In this document: piece after piece, positions 9,786 to 18,579 of the stretch
Position numbering within the stretch: the first letter of the stretch is position 1
Layout of the letters: every line of letters starts with the position of its first letter
NCBI GenBank assembly: GCA_964556005.1
Contig: CAZKUR010000012.1
Location: 1-64,000, forward strand
Length of the DNA stretch: 64,000 nt
Reading direction: 5' to 3'
Source: CAZKUR01 sp964556005
Lineage (GTDB): Bacteria; Bacteroidota; Ignavibacteria; Ignavibacteriales; Ignavibacteriaceae
Program-made: the position numbers and the translations under genes
The notes under the pieces: generated by a model
What the model was told of the DNA's origin: nothing
Databases searched by the model: none
Seen by the model: only the letters and a program-made list of their open reading frames with translations

Positions 9786-10895
9786 TCATTCAGAATATTG
9801 CTTAATTCTTTTTTCGGTTAATTCCATAATAAATTTAAGTACAGATTCTTCAACTTCTTCGATTGTCAATAAATTCATACATTCAAACGAAGGACATCCT
9901 ACTCTTCCGCCGTCGGTAAAGCATACTTTCTCTCTTTTTTTGGGAGAACAATTTATCTTTTTAATTATATAAGAATTCAAACCTTCGTATGGTTTATGAT
10001 ATTCCGGATTGGAAGGACCGTAAATAGTAAAAGTCGGAATCCCTAAAAGATTAGCTATATGTACCGGGCCGGAATCATTACCAATTAATAAAAATGAAAT
10101 TTTAATTTTCTCGATGAGTTCGTCTGTTGTCTCGGTTTCAATTATTCCAATTCCCTTTCCAAGAATTTCTTTAATTATATCTGAATTCAAGCTTTTTTTA
10201 GGAATAATAAATGAAGTTTTATACTTTTTATTTAAATTTTCTGCTAGAGAGATGTATTTATTGAGGCTCCATTCTTTTGCTTTCCAACCGGCAAAAGGAT
10301 GAATTAATATTCTGCCGGATTCCTGCAGTTTAAATTTGGCTGCCGGGTAATTACTCATCCGGAAATCCAGGTTTCTTACGGCATCCAGATAAATATCGAT
10401 AATATGCGGTTCTTCCCTGATAGGGACAAACTTTGTATATATTTTACTATACAGCCGTTTATTGATGCCAATAATTTTTTCCGAAGAAGAATTAAATATT
10501 AATGATGCAGATGTACTGCTTCCTGTTAAATCATAAATTAGCCGGGGATTGAAATCTTTTAATTTCCGTCTTGCCTTTTTTGAAGCGATCCTATCATCAA
10601 AGTAAAAATCCGAATGATGCAATTCAATCATTTCGATATTATCGAACGCAAGCTTAAAGATTTTAGTAGTTTCCGGAAAACAAAACATAACGATATTCTC
10701 TTTATGAAAACCCATTATTTTTTTAACAGCAGGGATTGTACATACCGAATCACCAAGTTTATGCAGGTTAACAACAACAATTCCACCTTCCCTATTTTTT
10801 CGAATAAAAATTCTTACCGCAGGAAAGAAAAAATCAAAAACTGCAGTTACAGGTACGTCAATAATCTTATATTTTAAGAGTCGACTAAAGGTCAT
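9786..10895 (-). CDS. Family 9 glycosyltransferase (heptosyltransferase-like)
   Basis: A 369-residue GT-B enzyme of the ADP-heptose:LPS heptosyltransferase family. Key stretches are VNLHKLGDSVCTIPAVKKI at the N-terminus, GRILIHPFAGWKAKEWS in mid-protein and IGNDSGPVHIANLLGIPTF, the donor-binding signature. The C-terminus has three cysteines in CFTDGGRVGCPSFEC, seen in some family members. It probably adds a heptose or related sugar to a lipid core. The start overlaps the stop of the small upstream gene by four bases (ATGA). Confidence 0.87.
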   Translation of the reverse strand: MTFSRLLKYKIIDVPVTAVFDFFFPAVRIFIRKNREGGIVVVNLHKLGDSVCTIPAVKKIMGFHKENIVMFCFPETTKIFKLAFDNIEMIELHHSDFYFDDRIASKKARRKLKDFNPRLIYDLTGSSTSASLIFNSSSEKIIGINKRLYSKIYTKFVPIREEPHIIDIYLDAVRNLDFRMSNYPAAKFKLQESGRILIHPFAGWKAKEWSLNKYISLAENLNKKYKTSFIIPKKSLNSDIIKEILGKGIGIIETETTDELIEKIKISFLLIGNDSGPVHIANLLGIPTFTIYGPSNPEYHKPYEGLNSYIIKKINCSPKKREKVCFTDGGRVGCPSFECMNLLTIEEVEESVLKFIMELTEKRIKQYSE

Positions 10896-11077
10896 TTAAT
10901 GTTTCGCTGCTCAATTCTTTTAAATTCTTTGTTAAAATTATTTTTAGCCAAATATATATTTTTATAAAATTTTTCCGGTTCGAACTTAATTCTGCATCTC
11001 GGTTTTAAATGAGTTTTCTTGCAAGGAGAAAAAAATTCTTTACGTAATTTCACGCCAAAATTTTCATCATCAATCAT
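10892..11077 (-). CDS. Small basic protein of unknown function, coupled to both neighbours
   Basis: A 61-residue reading frame I do not recognise. It is strongly basic (Lys/Arg about a quarter of residues), has two cysteines nine residues apart (CKKTHLKPRC) and no membrane segment or signal peptide. Its ATG overlaps the stop of the MurJ-like gene by four bases, and its own stop overlaps the ATG of the GT9 gene by four bases. Such exact ATGA coupling at both ends argues for real translation rather than chance. It could be a small partner of the heptosyltransferase-like protein or merely a translation relay. Confidence 0.55.
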   Translation of the reverse strand: MIDDENFGVKLRKEFFSPCKKTHLKPRCRIKFEPEKFYKNIYLAKNNFNKEFKRIEQRNIK

Positions 11078-12624
11078 TCTTCAACCAAAATATTTTTCTT
11101 ACTTGATAATAACGAATCTTTCACTCTCATGAAAATGTAATAGGATGAATGTTTAACAAAATAAATATTCGATAAGTAAAGAATTAGGAATAATATTATA
11201 TTAAAAAATGTTGATAAGTTTGATTTGACAAACAAAGCTGAGATTTGATATGCTATTAGAAATGAAATAATGCCGTTGCTGAGATTAAAAAATATTTCCG
11301 TTAAAAATATTTTCCTGTTTTTGAATCGTACTTTCGTATAAATAACTGTTAAAGAAGTCAAGAAAAAGAAAAGATAACTAATGGAGGAACTTAAAGCCAA
11401 ACCATCCTGTTTAAATTTTCCAACAAACAAAAAATTTAAAATAATTTTTAATAGTATTCCAAAAATAGTAATATAAAGCAGCTTTCTTGTCAATCCAAGC
11501 CCATATAACAATTTATTATTTATACTATATGCGGCATAAAATACCAAGCTTATCGAATAAAAAATTAATACGTGATAAGTGACTAAAGTATCACTAGCGG
11601 TAAATTTTCCCCTTTGGAAAAAGATCGTAATAATATAATCTCCATAGCAAATAAAAAGAAAAGCGATCGGTATAAAAAGAGCAATGTTTATTTTCAATCC
11701 TTCATTAAAGTTATTTTCAAGTTCGCCGATTAATTTCCTGCTTATGAACTGTGAAAACTTAGGAAATATTGCAGTTGAAAGAGCAATTGATAAAATGGAT
11801 ACAGGCAGCATAAAAATTAATTGTGCATAATTTAATGCCGCAATTCCTCCCGTAGGTACATAATCAAAGAAATACCTGTCGACTATTAAATATAACTGTC
11901 CGATGCTTTCAATTAGTATAATTATCAATAAAGTGCGGGGAATAAAGCTTTTGTATTTTTTTAGCGAAAGGTCGGTTTTAAATACCCTGAACTTGATATT
12001 ACTTTTTGTAAGTAAATATACCATTCTCAAGAACGAACCGGCAACATATCCGGCAGGTATTATATAAATGCCAAAGCGATCATTAAAAATAATTAACAGA
12101 ATAATCATTATTATACTGGATAAAACCTGCCCATATGCTGGGTATCTAAATTCAAAGTGTATTTGATGAAATGCCGAAATTACAGAAATTGCACAAAAAA
12201 AGGGGATGGAAATTAGGAAAATTCGAAAAACAATTATTGTAGTATTAACAGCATCGGCATTTGCGCCATGTAGGTAAAGGCCGACGATAGAGTCTGAAAA
12301 AAAATAAAGAATTACCGTCAGCAGCAAACCTCCTAAAATAAAAATGAAAAAATTTATCCGGATAAAATTTTCAATAAGTGAAGGTTCTTTTTCTTTAACC
12401 CTGTTATAAGCCGGGATTAAATAATTTTGACCTAAAAATATTATTATAGTATTTATAGTCATTGGAAGGACCGCCCCAATTAGATAAATATCAAACTCAT
12501 GGCTTAATCCGAAATAATTAGCAAAAATCATTTCACGAATAAAACCAAGACCTTTGCTTAGTATCGCAACAATAACTAATAGTATTGAAGCCCCGGTAAC
12601 AGATGAAATAAATTTTTTATTCAT
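11074..12624 (-). CDS. MurJ/MviN-family lipid-linked oligosaccharide flippase
   Basis: A 516-residue membrane protein with about 14 helices. The start ASILLVIVAILSKGLGFIREMIFA... matches the MurJ/MviN branch of the MOP superfamily (the KxxGFxRE motif), as does the later DRYFFDYVPTGGIAALNYAQ-type loop at about residues 247-266. MurJ flips lipid II; relatives inside polysaccharide loci can take the Wzx role and flip the glycan repeat unit. No separate Wzx is present in this locus, so that role is inferred here. It could instead be the genome's only MurJ. Confidence 0.85.
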   Translation of the reverse strand: MNKKFISSVTGASILLVIVAILSKGLGFIREMIFANYFGLSHEFDIYLIGAVLPMTINTIIIFLGQNYLIPAYNRVKEKEPSLIENFIRINFFIFILGGLLLTVILYFFSDSIVGLYLHGANADAVNTTIIVFRIFLISIPFFCAISVISAFHQIHFEFRYPAYGQVLSSIIMIILLIIFNDRFGIYIIPAGYVAGSFLRMVYLLTKSNIKFRVFKTDLSLKKYKSFIPRTLLIIILIESIGQLYLIVDRYFFDYVPTGGIAALNYAQLIFMLPVSILSIALSTAIFPKFSQFISRKLIGELENNFNEGLKINIALFIPIAFLFICYGDYIITIFFQRGKFTASDTLVTYHVLIFYSISLVFYAAYSINNKLLYGLGLTRKLLYITIFGILLKIILNFLFVGKFKQDGLALSSSISYLFFFLTSLTVIYTKVRFKNRKIFLTEIFFNLSNGIISFLIAYQISALFVKSNLSTFFNIILFLILYLSNIYFVKHSSYYIFMRVKDSLLSSKKNILVEE

Positions 12625-12706
12625 GTGGAAAATCGCTCTATAAAATCTTGCCGGTCTTACTATTTCCGGATAGAAGGGATTTCGTACTTATAAATAATTT
12701 GATTAT

Positions 12707-13678
12707 TTACTGAATGTTCTTAGAATTAAAAGAGTGGTCTTTTATTTTATCCTTAAAATACTCTATCGTCATTTCCAGCCCTTTTTTTCTATGAACTTTT
12801 ACTTCCCAACCCAGAATATTTTTTGCTCTACTTATATCCGGCTGCCTAACCTTGGGATCATCCACCGGAAGTTCAGTATATGCTATTTTACTATTAGAGC
12901 CTGTTATTTTAATTACTTCTTCTGCAAATTGTTTAATTGTAATTTCTTCAGGGTTCCCGATATTTACCGGATATATTTCATTTGACATTAAAAGTTTAAA
13001 CAAACCTTCAACCTCATCACTAACATAACAGAAGCTTCTTGTTTGTGAACCATCGCCGAAAACAGTTAAATCTTCACTCATTAAAGCCTGCCTTACAAAA
13101 GTTGGTAAAGCCCTTCCGTCATTCAATCTCATTCTTGGGCCATAGGTATTGAAAATCCTTGCTATTCTGGTATCGACACCGTGATATCTGTAGTAAGCCA
13201 TAGTTAATGCTTCAGAGAAACGTTTTGCTTCATCGTAAACTCCGCGAGGGCCAATAGGGTTTACATTTCCCCAGTAATCCTCACTTTGAGGATGCACATC
13301 CGGGTCGCCGTAAACTTCTGAGGTAGAGGCCAATAAAAATCTTGCTTTTTTTTCTTTTGCCAACCCGAGCGCTTTATGTGTGCCGAGAGATCCTACTTTT
13401 AATGTTTGAATAGGCAGTTTTAAATAGTCAATAGGACTTGCTGGAGAGGCAAAGTGCAATATATAGTCAATTCTTCCCGGCACGAAAATATAATTTGTAA
13501 CGTCATGTTTAATAAAAGTAAAGTCATCGTTTCCTACTAAATGATTAATATTTTCAACATTACCTGTTACCAGGTTATCCATACATATTACTTTAAAACC
13601 CTCATGAAGAAGTTTATCGCAAAGATGGGAACCTAAAAATCCGGCTCCGCCTGTTACAAGTGCAGTATATTTAAACAT
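12707..13678 (-). CDS. uxs: UDP-glucuronate decarboxylase (UDP-xylose synthase)
   Basis: Extended short-chain dehydrogenase that converts UDP-glucuronate to UDP-xylose through an NAD-bound keto intermediate. Visible are the Rossmann GGAGFLGSH, LHFASPASPIDYL, LLASTSEVYGDPDVHPQSED, the active-site pair GVYDEAKR (Tyr148, Lys152) and RIFNTYGPRM, all hallmarks of UXS. I place the start at the ATG at 13678, giving 323 residues; a longer frame back to 13726 adds 16 residues ahead of the Rossmann fold inside the upstream gene and is unlikely. The start lies seven bases inside the wzz-like gene's end. It supplies a pentose, or a substrate for further modification, to this glycan. Confidence 0.9.
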   Translation of the reverse strand: MFKYTALVTGGAGFLGSHLCDKLLHEGFKVICMDNLVTGNVENINHLVGNDDFTFIKHDVTNYIFVPGRIDYILHFASPASPIDYLKLPIQTLKVGSLGTHKALGLAKEKKARFLLASTSEVYGDPDVHPQSEDYWGNVNPIGPRGVYDEAKRFSEALTMAYYRYHGVDTRIARIFNTYGPRMRLNDGRALPTFVRQALMSEDLTVFGDGSQTRSFCYVSDEVEGLFKLLMSNEIYPVNIGNPEEITIKQFAEEVIKITGSNSKIAYTELPVDDPKVRQPDISRAKNILGWEVKVHRKKGLEMTIEYFKDKIKDHSFNSKNIQ

Positions 13679-14822
13679 TTCCTTTTTCTTTCTTTTTAAA
13701 AGGCAGTAATTTTTTATCGGAGACAATACTAATAAACGACATTAAGAGAAATACAAAAACGCCTCCAACAATTGAAGAAGAAATCAGCCTTGGAGAAGAA
13801 GCTTTTTCGGGAGGAATAGCTTCATCTAAAACCTGAACTGTAGGGACTTCTTTATTTTCCTGGATTTTTTCCTGGTAATACTGCTGCTGAAGAGTCACGT
13901 AGACTTCATTCTGGATTTTAACTTCTCTTAAAAGATTAGCTAATTGTTTACCTAACTCAGGGACATCCTTGAATGCCAGAAGATAATCCTGACTTCCCAT
14001 TTCCATTTTATTGTACTGGTTTTTCAGTTGTGATAATTTATCCTTTAAACCAACTAATGTTCTATTATCTTCTTTTAATGAAGTTTGCATCAAACCAATA
14101 TTGACTTCCGTTTTAACTATTTCCGATTTCAATTTTGCAGCAGCATCAATAGCAGCACTGACCTGGTCCGGCAATGAAACCGCCTTATTTTCTTTTTGAA
14201 ACATCATCAATGAAGTTTCGACCGAATCCAATTTAATCCTAGTAATTTTAATTTGCTGCCCTATAAAAATTCTGGCTTTTTTCGCTTTTGAGGAAAGCTT
14301 TTCGTGATTTACCTTATCCAAACCCTCAATAAAAGCATTGGAGACCGCCGCCGATAAATTTTTTACACTATCTGTATTTCCCAAAAACATCGGTATAAGT
14401 GATGTTGAAATATCGACACTTAATGAAATTATACCTTCTTGATTTATTTGAATATTCAATGTTTTATCAAGTTTTTTCACCGCATCATATTCATCATCCG
14501 TACCATAAAATTTAACAAGGCCTAATTTTTTTATTACATACAGCTTAACCGATCTGCTTTTTAAAATTTCGGCATACAATTGTGAGCTTGCATTACTAAA
14601 ACCGCCGCTTAAAAAGTTTGAAAATCCTTGTCCCGATAATAAGCTGCTCAATCCCCCCATATCCTCTTGTTTTTCCGGAGGTAGAACAGTAACGGTAGAG
14701 TCATATGTTCTAGGGTAGATAAAAAGCAAAACTAAGAATAACAATACGGTTGCAAAGACCGTTACTTTTAAAATTCTCGTTTTATAAAATAAGATCGTAT
14801 TTATTATTTCGTGGTAAGTCAA
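13671..14822 (-). CDS. Wzz/GumC-type polysaccharide chain-length determinant
   Basis: A 383-residue inner-membrane protein with one helix near 18-37, a long periplasmic coiled-coil-rich region, and a second helix near 345-366. That is the polysaccharide co-polymerase layout. The N-terminal YPRTYDSTVTVLPPEKQ and the PxxP segment before the second helix (EAIPPEKASSPR) are family marks. The protein ends soon after the second helix, with no Walker motifs or tyrosine tail, so no BY-kinase is fused. It should set glycan chain length and contact the SLBB exporter encoded just upstream (two-base gap). Confidence 0.87.
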   Translation of the reverse strand: MTYHEIINTILFYKTRILKVTVFATVLLFLVLLFIYPRTYDSTVTVLPPEKQEDMGGLSSLLSGQGFSNFLSGGFSNASSQLYAEILKSRSVKLYVIKKLGLVKFYGTDDEYDAVKKLDKTLNIQINQEGIISLSVDISTSLIPMFLGNTDSVKNLSAAVSNAFIEGLDKVNHEKLSSKAKKARIFIGQQIKITRIKLDSVETSLMMFQKENKAVSLPDQVSAAIDAAAKLKSEIVKTEVNIGLMQTSLKEDNRTLVGLKDKLSQLKNQYNKMEMGSQDYLLAFKDVPELGKQLANLLREVKIQNEVYVTLQQQYYQEKIQENKEVPTVQVLDEAIPPEKASSPRLISSSIVGGVFVFLLMSFISIVSDKKLLPFKKKEKGNV

Positions 14823-14823
14823 A

Positions 14824-16425
14824 TTATTTCCTCGCTGCTATTATTATTGCTGCTGTGGCCGCAACTATTGCACCAACCTGTCCTAAAATAGAAAGTGTAG
14901 TAGTGAATACTTCCCAAAATGTAGGACCTTCCGGTTTTTCGGGAACCCATATAGTATCTCCGGGCTTTAAAGAATCAACATCATCTGCATCGACCCACTC
15001 ACCAGTTTTTGCCCTTACAACACGAACATCCCCAGTCATTGCTCTCCATGAATAACCTCCGGCAAGCCTAATGTAATCGTCAACTGTAAGTCCTGGCTGA
15101 TAAATAATATTCCCGGGATTCACCAATTGTCCGAGCATTATAATATAATTTCTTTCTTTCGGTACAGTTATAACATCCTGAGCCCTTAAGACAACATTCT
15201 CAGCCAAGTCATGATCTATGAATAATTTTACGAAGTCGACAACAACATCTCCTACTCTCTGCCGTGATTTCGCTTTTAGATATTCATACTCTTCATCCGT
15301 CATATCCTTTCTTTCCATAGTCTTTAATCTTTCGAATTCGGGATCTATTCTTGTAGTACCCACATGCCGGGTTAGGGTTGCATCGGATAAAGATGCTTCA
15401 GGAGTAAAACCGCCGGCTTGGTTAATTACATCCAATAACGTGGTGTGATTTTTAATAACTTTGTAGTAGCCAGGATATTGTACGTATCCATCTACCTTCA
15501 CATAACGATTGATATAATATTCGGGAATTACTCGTATTGCAATTCTATCCTGCGGCTGGGCGATAATTTTATCTTTAATCAAATCACTATAATTATAATA
15601 TGAACTTAAAAGGTTTTTACCGTTTTTATCGAAACTCATTATTTCGACGGAATCTTTTCTTGCTTTAAGAGTAAAGCCGCCAGCAAGCTTTATGAGGTTC
15701 GCAATTGTTTCATTTTTAACATACTCATAAGTTCCGGGGTAAAGTACCTGTCCGTCAACATATACAATTTTATCTACTTTATATACAATAACTATATCGC
15801 CTTCATGCAAATAAGGATTTTCTCTTTTATCTCCTAATCTTAAAAAAGAAAGGAAATCATAACATGAGGTATCTCCTTCTCTACTAATAATTTTGATGTT
15901 CCTAAAATCGGATGTCCCAGTAAATCCCATAGATTTTTGAATTAAATCAAACAATCTTGAATTTGACGAAAGAGTAAAAACAGCAGTCTGTTTGACATCA
16001 CCTAATAATGAAACTTTAATTTTTCTAAAATCAACTAAAGAAATGACGACATCCACATTCTTATAATACTTTAGAATTTCAGACTTTATTTTTTCTTTTG
16101 CTGTTTTAAGATTTAATCTATTTAAATTTATTATTCCCACTTTCGGAACGAATAAATTTCCTTCCTGGTCGATCATTAGAGTAAGATTAACTTCCTCAAT
16201 TCCATTTACCGAAACTAAAAGTTTGTCTCCCGGACCGACGATATATTCGGAATCGACCACACTGCCCTCGGTTGCTTCAACAGGTAATTCAAATGCTCCG
16301 AGTTGCTGTAATGAATCATTCAAACTGCCGAATGATCTTTCGGGATAATCAGGTAAAACACCTTGTGAAAAAATTGAAGGAATAAATAAACTTAGGATAA
16401 AAATTGTTAAGTATGTAAACCGCAT
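14824..16425 (-). CDS. SLBB-domain polysaccharide export protein (Wza-like)
   Basis: A 533-residue secreted protein. It begins with a signal peptide (about residues 1-21, cleaved after IFSQ; no lipobox Cys), then a Poly_export domain starting at YIVGPGDKLLVSV (about 60-140), followed by several SLBB modules (VDGQVLYPGTYEY, VDGYVQYPGYYKV, LGQLVNPGNIIYQ). The C-terminus is a hydrophobic helix ending in AARK, probably the outer-membrane-spanning segment. It is the likely export channel for the glycan and the first gene of the locus. The roughly 190 bases upstream should hold the main promoter. Confidence 0.9.
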   Translation of the reverse strand: MRFTYLTIFILSLFIPSIFSQGVLPDYPERSFGSLNDSLQQLGAFELPVEATEGSVVDSEYIVGPGDKLLVSVNGIEEVNLTLMIDQEGNLFVPKVGIINLNRLNLKTAKEKIKSEILKYYKNVDVVISLVDFRKIKVSLLGDVKQTAVFTLSSNSRLFDLIQKSMGFTGTSDFRNIKIISREGDTSCYDFLSFLRLGDKRENPYLHEGDIVIVYKVDKIVYVDGQVLYPGTYEYVKNETIANLIKLAGGFTLKARKDSVEIMSFDKNGKNLLSSYYNYSDLIKDKIIAQPQDRIAIRVIPEYYINRYVKVDGYVQYPGYYKVIKNHTTLLDVINQAGGFTPEASLSDATLTRHVGTTRIDPEFERLKTMERKDMTDEEYEYLKAKSRQRVGDVVVDFVKLFIDHDLAENVVLRAQDVITVPKERNYIIMLGQLVNPGNIIYQPGLTVDDYIRLAGGYSWRAMTGDVRVVRAKTGEWVDADDVDSLKPGDTIWVPEKPEGPTFWEVFTTTLSILGQVGAIVAATAAIIIAARK

Positions 16426-16619
16426 AACCCTTAAATTATAATTTGAAATGTATTTGAAATATTTTTGAGCATAGGTCTTGTTTTATGATTTTATATGATT
16501 TTGAAGCTTTTAATAAAATAAACAGAGATATCTAAAAGCAGGACACTATTTAATTATGTATTATCTTATAATAATTGAATAAAAATCAGATTTTGAAATT
16601 AGTAATTATTAAAATCACT

Positions 16620-17483
16620 TCAAATTTTTAGAGAAATCTTTTTAAGTGAAAATAAACTGACTATTAGCCCAAGTATAGGCCCTAAGATCAGAAGCACCGC
16701 CAGGTAAAGTAACCTATGCGTCCCTATAATCCTAAAAACTTGCAAATATGTATCGAAATAATATATAAACACGCTGAAAAAAAGTATGGATAAAAAACCG
16801 CCTAATAAACCGATTAGCATACCGTTAATGATTATCGGTATTTTAATGGTAGAAAGTTTTGCCCCAACCAGCTTCATAGTTTCCATTTCATCATACTTTG
16901 AAGTGATAATTAATTTAATAGTGCTGTAAACAACGTAAACTGAAATTAATAAAATTAATGCCGCTGCAATAAAAATATATGTCTTTAATTTATCAAGGTA
17001 TCTCAAAATTGTTTGAGTAAAATCCTGCTTATAAACAATCTCATCAACACCTTCAAATTTTTTTATTGTTTGTATAACTTTTTCAAGGGAATCTTTTACC
17101 AGGTACTGTTCTTTTAGCGTAATTGAAAATGAAGCGGGCAGAGGATTATAATCAAGAAGCTTTTTGAAATCATCCCCGGTTTCTTTAACAAATATATCGG
17201 CAGCATCTTCCTTGCTTATGTATTTGATTGAATTTATAAATTCCAGATTCTGCAGTTTATTTTCTAAGTGCTTTGTCTGTTTTTCATTAATGTAATTTTT
17301 TAAAAAAATATTTATTTCGATATTCTGCTTTATCTTTTTTTGAATATAATTAGAAGTGTTGATTAATAATAAAGAAGAAACGATAAGCATTACAGATATG
17401 CTCATTGAGATAAGAGAAAGCACGAAAGAAGATTTTGCTCTCGCTATTAATTTAAAAGCTTCCTTCAACCAAAAAGTAACCAT
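16620..17483 (-). CDS. ftsX: Cell division protein FtsX
   Basis: A 287-residue four-helix membrane protein: one helix near 20-42, a periplasmic domain with VDEIVYKQDF just before helix two, then three more helices. KYDEMETMKLVGA at about residues 206-218 is the classic FtsX cytoplasmic loop. FtsX with the ATPase FtsE transmits division signals to peptidoglycan hydrolases. No ftsE is adjacent; the gene is the last of a ybaB-recR operon. Length and motifs fit FtsX rather than a general ABC exporter permease. Confidence 0.9.
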   Translation of the reverse strand: MVTFWLKEAFKLIARAKSSFVLSLISMSISVMLIVSSLLLINTSNYIQKKIKQNIEINIFLKNYINEKQTKHLENKLQNLEFINSIKYISKEDAADIFVKETGDDFKKLLDYNPLPASFSITLKEQYLVKDSLEKVIQTIKKFEGVDEIVYKQDFTQTILRYLDKLKTYIFIAAALILLISVYVVYSTIKLIITSKYDEMETMKLVGAKLSTIKIPIIINGMLIGLLGGFLSILFFSVFIYYFDTYLQVFRIIGTHRLLYLAVLLILGPILGLIVSLFSLKKISLKI

Positions 17484-17501
17484 TAATAATCAGCCGGTTT
17501 A

Positions 17502-18017
17502 TTAAAAATTTGTTTCGTCTATCCACTTAGTAATTTGCCATTTCCCGGAAGAAGGGCTTTTCTTCAATGAAAGGTTTACTCTTCCGTCCAGACGTATTAC
17601 ATCAGTAGGATTAAATGTAATAGTTAGATTAAAGCTCCTGACAATCGTTGCACTCAGAGAGTCGATAGAAGATAACACCGTATTATTCCAGATTAAATCC
17701 AATCTTTGAGTATTTTGAAAAAGGCCGTAAGTGGCTTTCATTTCATCGTCTCTTCCCCACGAGACATCAAATCCCTGGTCATAATCGCGGTAAGTAAAGA
17801 TAAAATCCTGACTTATAAACTGACCGTAAATCGAAGTATCTTTAAACGTATAAGCATACTGAAAATTTTGAAATACTCCGTCAACTGTTTTTAAATCGGA
17901 AAGTGTAGAACTGGAATTACCGCTGCTGTGATCAAAAGCTGGAGCAAAAGGATTTTTACATCCGGCAGAAATAATTACCGAGGCCAGCAAAATAATTATG
18001 TAAAATTTTATATTAAT
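17502..18017 (-). CDS. Small lipoprotein, probable NTF2-like fold; likely ATT start
   Basis: Secreted lipoprotein with lipobox SAGC and about 140 mature residues of alternating strands ending in GKWQITKWID, a pattern seen in NTF2/SnoaL-like domains. The first usual start codon is TTG at 17990, but that would leave a signal peptide without a basic N-region. Reading upstream, ATT at 18017 gives N-I-K-F before the hydrophobic core, and an AAAGGAAG Shine-Dalgarno site lies about seven bases upstream. No ATG, GTG or other TTG exists before the in-frame stop at 18032. I therefore favour ATT initiation (172 residues); TTG remains possible. It resembles its upstream neighbour in layout, suggesting duplication. 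Confidence 0.7.
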   Translation of the reverse strand: MNIKFYIIILLASVIISAGCKNPFAPAFDHSSGNSSSTLSDLKTVDGVFQNFQYAYTFKDTSIYGQFISQDFIFTYRDYDQGFDVSWGRDDEMKATYGLFQNTQRLDLIWNNTVLSSIDSLSATIVRSFNLTITFNPTDVIRLDGRVNLSLKKSPSSGKWQITKWIDETNF

Positions 18018-18579
18018 GGAATCTTCCTTTCAACTCACTCCAGCTTGGTAAATCGCCGTTCTTAGTGTCCTGCCAGAAATAAATAACCCACACGCCTCTT
18101 GAGTCTCTAACCATGTCAAACCGCAATTCACCTTCATAAACCTGCGGGATGGAAGTTTGATCGAAAAGAACAGTCAAAGAATAAGATGCAGAATAAATCA
18201 AACTGTCTCCTTGCGGACTTGAATTTTCGTTTGTTAATATCAAATTCATCTGGTAGGTTTTTATATTATTAAAATATTGTTCTTCATCATATTTCCCCCA
18301 ATTTTGCGATAAAGCAGGGAATTGCAATGCCGCACTGCTCGACGGTATAAAATAAAACTTTTTATCGGTAAAAAGAGAATCGGAAAGGCATGCTAAATAA
18401 TTTTGAACATTCCCGTCGTGTATAGCATTTTTTAAGTTGGTTATTAAATCCTGCGTTGTCAGTGGATACTGGAAGTTGCTGTTTATCTGGTTAGGCGCTT
18501 CTGCCTGCCTTGTTGAAAACAAATCGCAGCCTGAAAACCCTAAGAAAAGAAAAACTTGTAAAAATAATATTAGTTTCAT
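18013..18579 (-). CDS. Small lipoprotein, probable NTF2-like fold
   Basis: A 188-residue lipoprotein: signal peptide MKLILFLQVFLFLGF then lipobox FSGC (Cys18). The mature part starts with helices (TTQDLITNLKNAIHDGN) and continues as a series of strands ending in GVWVIYFWQDT, the same plan as the next gene. No catalytic motif is recognisable. The start overlaps the methyltransferase stop by four bases. Function unknown; its place in a ybaB-recR-ftsX operon suggests constitutive expression. Confidence 0.75.
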   Translation of the reverse strand: MKLILFLQVFLFLGFSGCDLFSTRQAEAPNQINSNFQYPLTTQDLITNLKNAIHDGNVQNYLACLSDSLFTDKKFYFIPSSSAALQFPALSQNWGKYDEEQYFNNIKTYQMNLILTNENSSPQGDSLIYSASYSLTVLFDQTSIPQVYEGELRFDMVRDSRGVWVIYFWQDTKNGDLPSWSELKGRFH

